Positions 50,817 through 59,718 of a stretch of 64,000 nucleotides of DNA are shown here, piece after piece. The stretch is from assembly GCF_019656455.1 (NCBI RefSeq), contig NZ_BPMK01000019.1:43581-107580 (forward strand). The letters are read 5' to 3'. Source of the stretch: Noviherbaspirillum aridicola. GTDB lineage: Bacteria; Pseudomonadota; Gammaproteobacteria; Burkholderiales; Burkholderiaceae_D. The notes below the pieces were generated by a model, which saw only the letters and a program-made list of their open reading frames with translations, did no database searches and was not told where the DNA came from. Within the stretch, counting starts at the first letter, position 1. Each line of letters opens with the position of its first letter. Made by a program: the position numbers and the translations under genes.

Positions 50817-53174
50817 CTACAAGAGGTTTTTCAGCCTATCTAGTCCAATTGGTTTCACCCAGTGCTCATCAAATCCGGCTTCCCGGGAGCGTAGCTTGTC
50901 CTCTTCTTGTCCCCATCCACTGACAGCTATTAAACGGCTGCGCTTGCCACGTTCATCCGCACGTATTCTCCTGGCAGCCTCATAGCCGTCAATTCCAGGC
51001 AGCCCAAGGTCCATGAGAATGACTTCCGGCCGAGAATCCAGCGCCGTAATCACCGCGCTCAATCCGTCGTTCTCGAGCAGTACTTTGTGACCAAGAATCC
51101 GTAAGATTTCGGCGAGGGTAGACGCAGCGTCGATGTTGTCATCCACCACGAGGACACTGAGTGCTCTGGTGGTGCTAGCTTGTATTACTGCAGTTTCCGA
51201 AGTGACTCCAGGTACTTCGGCTGCCGTTGCGCGAGGCAGCCGAACAACGAATTCACTGCCCTTGCCCGGGCCTGCGCTGTGCGCTTCCACGCTTCCGCCG
51301 TGCCCGGATACCAAACCTTCGACAATGGCGAGACCAATGCCCAAGCCACCATCGCCAGTCTCGATTGGGTGCTTTACCTGAGTGAACAGTTTAAACACAT
51401 GCTCAAGCATATCTGACGATATCCCGGCACCGTTATCACGGACACGTACCACATACTCTGGTCCAGGGCATTCAACCGAAACATCGATTTGCCCGCCATG
51501 AGGCGTGTATTTGGCGGCGTTGGTCAACAGATTGGAGAATACCTGGGCAAGGCGAACCGTATCAGCCAGAACAGGAGTAGGCTGACCTGGCAAAGATACG
51601 GACAAACGGTGCCCAGCTGCCTCAATGGCCGACCGCGAAGCCTCGATTGCACCGTTAAGAATCGAAACAAGGCTGGCCTGCTCCTTCTTGAGCTCCATTT
51701 TTCCGCTCGTAATCCGGGCAATGTCCATCAGGTCGTCCACTAGGCGAGTGAGATAGTCGGATTGCCGCGTCATGACAGCGGCAGTTTGCTCAACTCGCTC
51801 AGGGTCGTTCGACGTGAGTTTTACCAATGCAAGACCGCTGACAATGGCTGCGAGAGGATTCCTTAGCTCATGAGCCAGCGTGGCAAGAAAAATATTCTTG
51901 GCTCGGTCTGCCGCTTTCAGCTCTCGATACAGTTCTGCGTTTTCAATTGCAACCGCTGCCCGGTGTGCCAGCTCCTCGGCGAGTAATAAATCATCTTCAG
52001 CGTACAAGCGGCCCGACTCCGCCGCAAAGAACGTAATGACTCCCGTAGTTTTCCCGTGAGCTGACAATGGAACAGCAAGGTACGAACGCATGCCAAGTTC
52101 CTTCAGCATTGCGCGTCGGTCCGGGTCTTTTATGATTGCATTGACCATGGCGTCCGTAATCTCACTAATGAACCGTGAACGGCCAGACCTAATTACTCCC
52201 CAAGTTCCCTCATCGATGTTTGGGTCAGGAGGGAACCGCCTGTGAATTTCTTCGGCAAGCTTTACTTTTCCCGGGTCTGCGTGTGCAACTGACACGCGTG
52301 TCAAACTCCCGTCGTCAGCAAGCATATCGATTGCACACCAGTCGGCAAAAGCGGGCACGGCAAGACGTGCCAAGCGGTCGAGCGTGCTTTGCGGCTCGAC
52401 TAAGGCCGCAAGTTCTGCCGTAGCCCGAACCAGGAATTCTTTGTCTTTTTCTGCGCGCTTGCGTCGCGTAATGTCTATGCTCACGCCCGCCATATAGGAG
52501 GGCTCGCCGAGTTCATCGAAGAACATCTCTCCGCGCGCTTCAATCCAGTGCACAGTGCCATCTTCCCAGACAACACGGTACTCGGCATGGTGGTTCTTTC
52601 CCTCTCTCGCCACCTCAGCCATTACATCTCCAAGTGCGTCCCTATCCTCCGGGTGCACATAGGTCATGTACTCCTCAACGGAAAATGGTGACCATTTGCC
52701 GCTAGTGCCATGTACCTGAGCGGCCCCTTCCAGCCAAGACACCTCGCTAGTCTTTAAGTCCCACTCCCAGGCGCCCATTTCCCCTGCGGCCAGCGCTAGG
52801 TGCAGACGTACTTGGTCAGCTTGCTTAAGTTGTTCTTCTTGCTTCTTTTCCCGGGTGACATCGCGACCCACCCCATAAAACCTCTCCCCATCGGAGGTGA
52901 ATTGCCATGCAACCAAGCAATACGAGCCGTCCTTGCGCAGAACTCTAATCTCAAGCTTCCTCGGATGGTCGACTAGAAGTGCGGAGAGTTCGTTGGCGAG
53001 TTTCTTCCTATCTTCCTCGTGAATCAGCTCCGAAAGACCTCGCCCGACAATCTCCTCTGCAGAGAAACCCAGCAGGTTCTCCCACGCCGGATTGATTTGT
53101 CGTATGACTCCGGTTGGTTCTAGAACTGCAAGTAAGTCGTCAACATATTGCCAAAACTTCACGTATCGTTCCAT
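50817..53174 (-). CDS. Hybrid sensor histidine kinase (PAS-PAS-GAF-HisKA-HATPase-REC)
   Basis: About 785 residues, no membrane helix, so a cytoplasmic sensor. PAS 1 (about 10-115) carries INPAWENLLGFSAEEIVG; PAS 2 (about 125-245) FSVEEYMTYVHPEDRD; GAF about 250-400. The HisKA phosphorylation site is AHELRNPLAAI (His near 433). The ATPase has VFSNLLTNAAKYTPHGG and GGLGIGLAIVEGLVSGHGG. The C-terminal receiver has VLVVDDNIDAAS, LMDLGLPGIDGYEA (Asp near 720) and a conserved Lys in WVKPI. ATG at 53174 is preferred; a GTG at 53198 is possible. No adjacent output regulator on its strand. Confidence 0.9.
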   Translation of the reverse strand: MERYVKFWQYVDDLLAVLEPTGVIRQINPAWENLLGFSAEEIVGRGLSELIHEEDRKKLANELSALLVDHPRKLEIRVLRKDGSYCLVAWQFTSDGERFYGVGRDVTREKKQEEQLKQADQVRLHLALAAGEMGAWEWDLKTSEVSWLEGAAQVHGTSGKWSPFSVEEYMTYVHPEDRDALGDVMAEVAREGKNHHAEYRVVWEDGTVHWIEARGEMFFDELGEPSYMAGVSIDITRRKRAEKDKEFLVRATAELAALVEPQSTLDRLARLAVPAFADWCAIDMLADDGSLTRVSVAHADPGKVKLAEEIHRRFPPDPNIDEGTWGVIRSGRSRFISEITDAMVNAIIKDPDRRAMLKELGMRSYLAVPLSAHGKTTGVITFFAAESGRLYAEDDLLLAEELAHRAAVAIENAELYRELKAADRAKNIFLATLAHELRNPLAAIVSGLALVKLTSNDPERVEQTAAVMTRQSDYLTRLVDDLMDIARITSGKMELKKEQASLVSILNGAIEASRSAIEAAGHRLSVSLPGQPTPVLADTVRLAQVFSNLLTNAAKYTPHGGQIDVSVECPGPEYVVRVRDNGAGISSDMLEHVFKLFTQVKHPIETGDGGLGIGLAIVEGLVSGHGGSVEAHSAGPGKGSEFVVRLPRATAAEVPGVTSETAVIQASTTRALSVLVVDDNIDAASTLAEILRILGHKVLLENDGLSAVITALDSRPEVILMDLGLPGIDGYEAARRIRADERGKRSRLIAVSGWGQEEDKLRSREAGFDEHWVKPIGLDRLKNLL

Positions 53175-53535
53175 TCTCGTTCGTGATGGTGTGAGCACTC
53201 GGTGACCCCGACGCCGCGTTTAACACCTTATGGAGTGACACTTGCGGCAGTGTTCACCAGCTACTCCCGGGAAACTGCTGCCGTGCAGTTCGTCACGCAA
53301 ATACTTCGTATCGTAGCGCACCCCAAGGCTTGCAATAGTTACTGAAGAGTAATATCCCGCCGGACATAGTCTTTTTGCCGGTCTTGCACGTACAGCGCGG
53401 GCTATCCGTAGCTCCTCAATGAGGACCTTTACTATTTCCGTTAACGAAAAGTCACTTAATTTAACAAATTGCCAACAACTCAGCTCAGACATTCGCGTCA
53501 ATACTTCAGAAGCTAAATTTTGAAAGGACCATGAC
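53175..53535. other. Divergent intergenic region between hybrid kinase and lipoprotein gene
   Basis: About 360 bases; no gene supported on either strand. The last 100 bases before the lipoprotein gene are A/T-rich and likely hold its promoter; no box assigned. Confidence 0.4.
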
Positions 53536-53814
53536 ATGGCGAAAATACTCGTACAAATTGGTACTGCAGCTTTTTTTGCCGCTGGACTGGCTGGTTGCGA
53601 CGTCGATAAGACGCAAGAGGGAAGCGTCAATCTGCCTAAATACAACGTCGAGAAGACCCAAGAAGGTAGCGCCAGAATGCCGGAATACGACGTAAAGACT
53701 CCTGACGTGGCTGTGAACAGCAAGGAGAAGAAGGTTGAGGTGCCGACAGTGAAAAAAGAAGAACGGACTGTGCGAGTACCTGACGTCGACGTTACTCCGG
53801 CTGACAAGAAGTGA
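53536..53814 (+). CDS. Small repeat-containing lipoprotein
   Basis: 92 residues: MAKILVQIGTAAFFAAGLAGC is a lipoprotein signal with lipobox LAGC (Cys21). The mature part contains two copies of a unit, DKTQEGSVNLPKYNV and EKTQEGSARMPEYDV, followed by Val/Lys/Glu-rich segments with repeated VPTV/VPDV motifs. Strongly charged, probably periplasmic or on the outer-membrane inner face. AAAGGACC precedes the ATG. Function unknown. Confidence 0.75.
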   Translation: MAKILVQIGTAAFFAAGLAGCDVDKTQEGSVNLPKYNVEKTQEGSARMPEYDVKTPDVAVNSKEKKVEVPTVKKEERTVRVPDVDVTPADKK

Positions 53815-53921
53815 CTTAGAACGGCCGGCCAAGCAGTTTGCGCGGCCGGCGGTACGCTGGCACTCGCCGACGACACTGATGGCATCAGTGTCTACGAGCG
53901 AGGGAATTGCGACCGCACTTA

Positions 53922-53957
53922 TTGTCGTAAAAACGGCAATTGTCGTTTTTACGACAA
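53922..53957. repeat. Perfect 14-bp inverted repeat
   Basis: TTGTCGTAAAAACG (53922-53935) and CGTTTTTACGACAA (53944-53957) are exact reverse complements around GCAATTGT. It lies about 110 bases after the lipoprotein stop. Candidate terminator of that gene or a protein-binding site; the right arm contains a T5 run but no T-tract follows it. Confidence 0.7.
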
Positions 53958-54103
53958 CGAACGACAACGGGCGTCCCAGCAGAATATGTGAAAAAGTCCG
54001 CTTTACGCGGGCTAACTTAGCAGGGCTGAGGAGACGACACCAGTCTGATAATTCAGCGCTGCATTTGTTCAGTCGTCATCTCTGGTCTCTCTTGGTTCAG
54101 CCG

Positions 54104-54158
54104 GTGAGCCGATTCTCCGCTGTAGTGAGCCGATTCTTCCTGAGGCGAGCCGATTCTT
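54104..54158. repeat. Three direct repeats of about 20-21 bp
   Basis: The unit G(T/C)GAGCCGATTCT(C/T)C occurs at 54104, 54125 and 54145, spaced 21 and 20 bases. Such evenly spaced short repeats are typical of transposon end-binding sites or operator arrays. The 53815-54178 interval otherwise has no gene. Confidence 0.55.
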
Positions 54159-54178
54159 CGGCAAGCACTCGCCTCCCA

Positions 54179-54550
54179 CTAGCTTCCCACATCAATGACT
54201 GAGCGAATGGCACTGTCGAGCTGTTCGAAATTGAAAGGTTTCCTCAAGAAGATGTCCACTTGGGTTTTTGTAGCGTTTGTCGGTTCGTTGATATCGCTGC
54301 TAATCCCAATGACCTTCACGTGCGGCTGTTTGGCCCTGGTTGAGACGATGAGCGAAAGGTCCAACTGAGAGCTATGCGGGTCGACTGACATTACCGCGAA
54401 GTCGAATATCACGCCATTCGTAATGCGTGAAGCCTCATGTGCATTCATGACGGGAATGGCCGTGCACTTCATTATTCGAAGCATTTCGGAAAGCAGTTCC
54501 GAAATTTGCGGGTCGGGGTCGGCGACAAGTGCAACTTGGTTTTGGAGCAT
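54179..54550 (-). CDS. Divergent single-domain response regulator (REC-like)
   Basis: 123 residues. ALVADPDPQISELLSEML corresponds to the first acidic pocket and helix, VKVIGISSD to the Thr/Ser strand, and IFLRKPFNFEQLDSAIRSVI to the conserved Lys and last helix. The expected phospho-acceptor strand reads FAVMSVDPHSS, with the Asp shifted relative to the usual LLDxxMP, so phosphorylation is doubtful. No output domain. It faces the divergent PAS kinase gene at 54670. Confidence 0.7.
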   Translation of the reverse strand: MLQNQVALVADPDPQISELLSEMLRIMKCTAIPVMNAHEASRITNGVIFDFAVMSVDPHSSQLDLSLIVSTRAKQPHVKVIGISSDINEPTNATKTQVDIFLRKPFNFEQLDSAIRSVIDVGS

Positions 54551-54669
54551 TTCCGGGCACCTGTGAAGAGCAAGAATTCATTGTATGCGGGAAATACACC
54601 AAGCTTTTCTTTTATTTTCTATCTGTAATCACTCGAACCTAAATCTGGGCTGGCTGTTAAACTGCGCGC

Positions 54670-56235
54670 ATGAGCACCTCGAGTACTGTTGCACCGATTA
54701 CCACCAATCCCTGGAGCAATGTTTCCACGGAACAGTTTCGACTTTTTCTCTCCAGTGTCACGGACTACGCCGTGTACATGCTATCCCCAGAGGGGATTGT
54801 CAATAGCTGGAACGCAGGCGCCCAACGCTTCAAGGGCTACACAGCAGAAGAGATTATCGGGCAACATTTTTCCAAATTCTATCCGGCGGAAGACCAAGAG
54901 AGCGGAAAACCGTCCCGAGCGTTACGCATAGCGGCCGAGCAGGGCAAATACGAAGAGGAAGGCTGGCGTGTTCACAAGAACGGTCGGAGGTTCTGGGCGA
55001 GTGTGGTCCTTGACCCTATCAGAGACGACGCCGGCCAGTTGATTGGCTTCGCAAAAATCACCAGGGATGTGACAGAACGTCGGCAGGCACAGGAGGCTTT
55101 GCGAGCAAGTGAAGAGCGGTTCCGCCTGCTTGTCCAAGGTGTCACTGATTACGCCATTTACATGTTGTCGCCATCCGGCCAGGTCACAAACTGGAACCAG
55201 GGGGCGCAACGCATAAAGGGCTATACAGAGAATGAGGTTCTAGGCACCAGTTTCTCCCGGTTTTACACGCCAGAAGACCAAGAGGCGGGCATCCCAGCAG
55301 CTGCTCTCAGGAAAGCAGCTGATGATGGCCGGACTGAAATGGAGGGATGGCGAGTAAGAAAGGACGGAACTCGTTTCTGGGCGCACGTCATTATCGACGC
55401 CATACGCAACGACATGGGCGACCTGATAGGCTTCGCGAAAATTACGAGAGATATCACCGAGAGGATGGAGACGGCGCGCGCTCTCGAACAAGCTCGTGAA
55501 GCTCTCTTCCAGGCGCAAAAAATGGATGCCATTGGCAAGCTAACAGGAGGAATCGCTCACGACTTCAACAATTTGTTGGCGGTTATCGTGAGTGGGCTCG
55601 AAAGACTAAAATCCAGGCCAGATGACGCACCAAACCCCAAGGTTTTGGCAAGTATGGAGCGGGCTGCTAACCGCGCATCAAGTTTGACAGAGCAACTACT
55701 AGCGTTCGCGCGAAAGCAACCACTGAAGCGCGAGAGACATAATCTCAACGAGCTGCTCCGAACGTTCGACCCGGTTCTCCAACAGGTTACTGACCGCACC
55801 GTACGAGTGCACTTCAATCTCGCGGCTACCCTGGGCGAAGTAATGGTCGACGCCACCCAATTTGAAGTCGCCATACTGAACCTGATGACAAACTCGCGCG
55901 ATGCGATGCCAAAGGGCGGAAACCTCACCGTCAGCACTGAGGAGGTAATCTTGCGTCCAGGAGAAATACCAAGTCTGCCTGCAGGCCGATACGCGAAGGT
56001 CACAGTATCCGACGATGGCGATGGAATGACAGCAGAGGTGGCTGCCAGGGCCTTCGAACCCTTCTTCACCACGAAACCGGTTGGCGAAGGAACCGGGATG
56101 GGACTTAGCCAAGTATTTGGCTTCGTTAAGCAATCAGACGGTGACCTTACGATTCACTCTGCCCCCGGCCAAGGTACGTCAATTTCCGTATATCTTCCCG
56201 TCGACAATAGTCTCGAAAGTGGGAAAGCGGAGTAA
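54670..56235 (+). CDS. PAS-PAS sensor histidine kinase
   Basis: 521 residues with two very similar PAS domains in tandem (about 25-145 and 150-270): VTDYAVYMLSPEG and VTDYAIYMLSPSG, WRVHKNGRRFWA and WRVRKDGTRFWA, GFAKITRDVTER and GFAKITRDITER. The HisKA site is GGIAHDFNNLLAVIVSGLE, and the ATPase has VSDDGDGMTAEV and GEGTGMGLSQVFGFVKQ. No membrane segments; probably senses a cytoplasmic cue such as redox state or light through PAS. It ends 43 bases before a response regulator gene on the same strand, which is probably its partner. Confidence 0.9.
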   Translation: MSTSSTVAPITTNPWSNVSTEQFRLFLSSVTDYAVYMLSPEGIVNSWNAGAQRFKGYTAEEIIGQHFSKFYPAEDQESGKPSRALRIAAEQGKYEEEGWRVHKNGRRFWASVVLDPIRDDAGQLIGFAKITRDVTERRQAQEALRASEERFRLLVQGVTDYAIYMLSPSGQVTNWNQGAQRIKGYTENEVLGTSFSRFYTPEDQEAGIPAAALRKAADDGRTEMEGWRVRKDGTRFWAHVIIDAIRNDMGDLIGFAKITRDITERMETARALEQAREALFQAQKMDAIGKLTGGIAHDFNNLLAVIVSGLERLKSRPDDAPNPKVLASMERAANRASSLTEQLLAFARKQPLKRERHNLNELLRTFDPVLQQVTDRTVRVHFNLAATLGEVMVDATQFEVAILNLMTNSRDAMPKGGNLTVSTEEVILRPGEIPSLPAGRYAKVTVSDDGDGMTAEVAARAFEPFFTTKPVGEGTGMGLSQVFGFVKQSDGDLTIHSAPGQGTSISVYLPVDNSLESGKAE

Positions 56236-56278
56236 AATAATAAGCCGTGCAGACTGCACTTGCCGTTCATCAACAGTA

Positions 56279-56749
56279 ATGTCTAGCTCCTGTCCTTCAC
56301 CCCACAGACGTCTTAGCAACGAGGACCCGAAGCCCCTAGGACAAGAGCTAGGCGAGACGCTCTTAAGTACTGCTCAGAAGCAGACCAGCGTTATAGGCAA
56401 GGTTCTGCTTGTGGACGACAACGTCGACCTATTGGAGATGGCCGAGGCGCTACTCCAGGACATCGGGTTTGAAGTCATTACTGCTGAAAGTGGAGAAGAA
56501 GCTCTGCGTATCCTCACGAGTCAAACCGACATTTCCGCGATGCTAACAGACGTCGTTATGCCAGGAATGAGCGGAATAGAGTTGGGTACGGAGGCGCGAA
56601 AGATACTCCCAGGTCTCAAAATAGTTTTGGTTTCGGGGTATCCGAACTCCGCAGACGAGGATGGCAAACGTGACGTACACGAATTTGAGTTCCTGAAAAA
56701 ACCTTACCGAATCACGGAAGTCCTGCGCGTGCTCTCCAAGTTGAACTGA
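56279..56749 (+). CDS. Single-domain response regulator
   Basis: About 156 residues from the ATG at 56279 (no good ribosome site, so the start is uncertain; the receiver begins near residue 40). The receiver is complete: VLLVDDNVDLLEMAEALL, AMLTDVVMPGMSGIEL (phospho-acceptor Asp), VLVSGYPNSAD and EFLKKPYRITEVLRVL. No DNA-binding domain follows. Located directly downstream of the PAS kinase, it is its likely phosphorylation partner. Confidence 0.8.
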   Translation: MSSSCPSPHRRLSNEDPKPLGQELGETLLSTAQKQTSVIGKVLLVDDNVDLLEMAEALLQDIGFEVITAESGEEALRILTSQTDISAMLTDVVMPGMSGIELGTEARKILPGLKIVLVSGYPNSADEDGKRDVHEFEFLKKPYRITEVLRVLSKLN

Positions 56750-56769
56750 GCTTTGGCATAACACCGACG

Positions 56770-59463
56770 TTAGTGAAGGTGGAATACCTTTGACACGAAA
56801 GGCTCGCATGCTTCTGCTTGAACTGCGGGAGAAATGAGGAAGCCTTGAATCTCGTCACACTTCATATCCCGTAGTCGCCTGGCCTGTTCTTGGGTCTCAA
56901 CACCCTCCGCAACGACCTTCATCCCCAAGGAATGAGCCATGGCGATGATGGTGCTGAAAAGCGTCACTCCCGACTCCTTCTGGCCTAGCTGTCGCGTAAA
57001 TGCCATGTCTACCTTGAGGACATCGAAGTCAAGTTCCTGAAGAAGTGAAAGAGACGAGTAACCAGTGCCAAAATCGTCCACTAGCAACGTAACGCCCAAC
57101 TTCTGCAACTTATCTAACGCGGCGTACACGTTTTCCAGATTGCTCATCATTGTCGACTCTGTAATCTCTACCTCCAGCAAACCCGGACACAAGTCATAGC
57201 GCTCGAGCGCGGCCTCAATAAGGGCTACTACGTCAGCATCTTTGAAATGTCTTGCTGCGATGTTGATTGACACAGGTACGACCTTCTGCCCTGCACGGGT
57301 CCACGTCGCCAACTGAGCGCATACCTGCTGCAGGACTATCTCTCCCACCTGCACTATGAGGCCCGTTTCCTCGGCGAGCGGTATGAACTCATCTGGCTGA
57401 ACAAGACCCCTGGAGGGGTGGTGCCAGCGTGCTAAAGCCTCCATACTGCACGTCTCTCCGGTTTGAAGGGATACACGGGGCTGGAAGTGAATCCCAATCT
57501 CGCCGTGTTGTAGAGCGTGCTTTAGTTCCAGCTCGCGCTGATGCTTGCTCTGGACCTCTTGAGCGAAGCCTGCATCAAAAAAACGATAGTCGTTCTTGCC
57601 ACTCGTCTTCACCGCGTACATCGCCATGTCTGCGTTTTGTATCAGTACGTCAGCGGCATCAGCATCATCGGGGAACAAACTTATTCCAATCGACGTGGCA
57701 ATTGACCGTATTCCTTTTTGCAAACGAAAGGGCTGTTGGAATGCATACAGAATTCGTTCTGCGACCTGTGCTGAGTCCGCAGTGGATTGAACATTTTCGA
57801 GGAGAATGACAAATTCATCACCCCCAATTCGCACCACGCTGTCCTGTGGCCGTACCGCTTCTTTCAGTCTTTTGCCTGCAGTACGTAACAACTCGTCTCC
57901 CGCCTCATGCCCAAGAGTGTCATTCACGGCTTTGAATCCATCCAAATCTATGAAAAGGAGACTCAGCCTCTGTTGGTTTTTCCTTGCACGCATAACAGCC
58001 AGTGGCAAGTTCTGATTGAGCCAATGGCGATTAAGCAAGCCGGTTAAAGCATCCTCGCTACCAAGCCGCTCCAGTTCTTTTAGGTGCATCTTGTGATGGG
58101 TGATATCTCGAACTGTGATAGCAAGGTCGCCATCTGGCCTTGCTATCTTCAGCTCTAACCACTTGGAACCGCCTCTGCTGCAGTCTTCAATCTCAAGCTC
58201 TCCTTCATGGAACCCAGACTTAGTAGCATGACGAAATACTTCGATAATGCGGCTAAGTGCACTACCTTTGTAGGCATTCGTTACCGACTGTCCCAGTAAG
58301 TCCTTACGGTTGCGTCCCAACAGCTCAGCAGCTTTTTGATTGCAGTCCAACACCAGGAAGTCTGCAGGTGTACCATCATTCATTAGCAGTGGTCTAGCAA
58401 TGATGAAACCGTCCGCTCCGCTTTCTGTCGCTGTCCTGTAGGTCATTTGAAGAGCATCGACTTGTGTCTTTCTCCACGCTAGTCGCGACACTGCAAGTGC
58501 GGACAGAAGAGCCGCGGCTAGAACGACTAACGTCAACATCTGTCCGTTTCGCAGAGCTGTAGCCCGATAAGCCAGGAAGGGAGCCAGCACTTCTTCCTGG
58601 TCAAGGCCTGCTAAGACCACCATTGAGTAATTGTCGGTCGGGTGCCAACTGACGTATCGCGTGCGTTTGTCCACAAAAATATCTTCGCCGCGAACTATCT
58701 GAGTACCACTGAGCTCGGGTAACGGCACACGGGCTCGAATGGCTGGGGCATCAGGAGGCTGTACGTCGGCCCCAACTCGGGTAATCCGAGTAACCATATC
58801 TGAATCCAGGATGGCCAGTAGTCCCTTCTGGCCCAAGACCCCCTCGCCGAACCCTGCGATGAAGTAATCGGGGATTACACTGACTAGGACAATACCGGAA
58901 AAGGACTGCTCACCAGTATTCAGCTTCCTTGAAAATTGAACTACTGTGGCTTTCTTGAAGATTCCTTCTCTAGGCGGCCCAATGTATAGGAAGTCACCGG
59001 CGTCCTGCTTGTGTGCTAGAAAAAATGGCTCGCCTTTCGCACTCGGTCCTTCTATGTTGGAGATAGTGCTCGTGACTACATTTCCATCTCTGTCGAGGAT
59101 AGTCGCGTCAAAGCCCGAACGTGTAGGGAAGATATTTACTGCTCCGTCTTGGTTGAGTCGGTAGTTGCTTTGCCCGGCCTGCCATCCGTGCCGTACATGC
59201 ATCGTCAACTGGTCAACGCTCTCAAGCATCCGGTATAGGTGGCCCGCGTATGCTTCAGATACTGCACGTGTGGTTCGAAATGCACTGGCCTCTGTGCTGT
59301 CGTGGTCCTTGTCCAATTCCGCCAAAAAAACCGACCACGCCACTGTCGACAGCACAGCTACCGCGATACAAGCGACGACAAAATAGGGAATGCAAAAGAC
59401 GACGAAGCGCTTTGGCTCGTGTAAGTTGTGATGTCGAGACAGGCCTGAGTAGGCGGGCCGCAT
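56770..59463 (-). CDS. Membrane GGDEF-EAL protein with extracellular sensor and PAS domain
   Basis: 897 residues. Two membrane helices (about 20-45, VVFCIPYFVVACIAVAVLST, and 307-328) enclose a periplasmic Cache-like sensor. A PAS domain follows (TDGFII-like segment to VRDITHHK). The GGDEF domain has VVRIGGDEFVILLENV with an inhibitory I-site RPQD five residues before it, and the EAL domain has SMEALARWHHPSRG and LVDDFGTGYSSLSLL. Both catalytic signatures are intact, so either synthesis or breakdown of c-di-GMP is possible. ATG at 59463 has GGGAG upstream. Confidence 0.92.
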   Translation of the reverse strand: MRPAYSGLSRHHNLHEPKRFVVFCIPYFVVACIAVAVLSTVAWSVFLAELDKDHDSTEASAFRTTRAVSEAYAGHLYRMLESVDQLTMHVRHGWQAGQSNYRLNQDGAVNIFPTRSGFDATILDRDGNVVTSTISNIEGPSAKGEPFFLAHKQDAGDFLYIGPPREGIFKKATVVQFSRKLNTGEQSFSGIVLVSVIPDYFIAGFGEGVLGQKGLLAILDSDMVTRITRVGADVQPPDAPAIRARVPLPELSGTQIVRGEDIFVDKRTRYVSWHPTDNYSMVVLAGLDQEEVLAPFLAYRATALRNGQMLTLVVLAAALLSALAVSRLAWRKTQVDALQMTYRTATESGADGFIIARPLLMNDGTPADFLVLDCNQKAAELLGRNRKDLLGQSVTNAYKGSALSRIIEVFRHATKSGFHEGELEIEDCSRGGSKWLELKIARPDGDLAITVRDITHHKMHLKELERLGSEDALTGLLNRHWLNQNLPLAVMRARKNQQRLSLLFIDLDGFKAVNDTLGHEAGDELLRTAGKRLKEAVRPQDSVVRIGGDEFVILLENVQSTADSAQVAERILYAFQQPFRLQKGIRSIATSIGISLFPDDADAADVLIQNADMAMYAVKTSGKNDYRFFDAGFAQEVQSKHQRELELKHALQHGEIGIHFQPRVSLQTGETCSMEALARWHHPSRGLVQPDEFIPLAEETGLIVQVGEIVLQQVCAQLATWTRAGQKVVPVSINIAARHFKDADVVALIEAALERYDLCPGLLEVEITESTMMSNLENVYAALDKLQKLGVTLLVDDFGTGYSSLSLLQELDFDVLKVDMAFTRQLGQKESGVTLFSTIIAMAHSLGMKVVAEGVETQEQARRLRDMKCDEIQGFLISPAVQAEACEPFVSKVFHLH

Positions 59464-59718
59464 TCTTTCTCCCGGAAGGGTTTCGCAGTGCCGTTCCTAT
59501 TGGACTGCCGGGAGAACGCGATGTTACAACTTGGTAGCGCGATGTCGTGTCCTAGCTCAATGACACCCTGTGCCGTGTGGAATCAGGCGCGAATTCGAGA
59601 ACTTCGGGCCAGCCAACTCCCATGCTCCTCGTGTGGCTATTGTTGTGAGGTAACAACATTCCAGTTTTCTAGCCATAATGTCATGCATCATTCGTTTTCA
59701 CACTCTTTTACCTCTGGA

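Noticed and set aside
53220..53885. 221-codon leftward open frame opposite the small lipoprotein
   Set aside because: Ser/Phe/Thr-rich shadow; the rightward lipoprotein has a ribosome site and lipobox.
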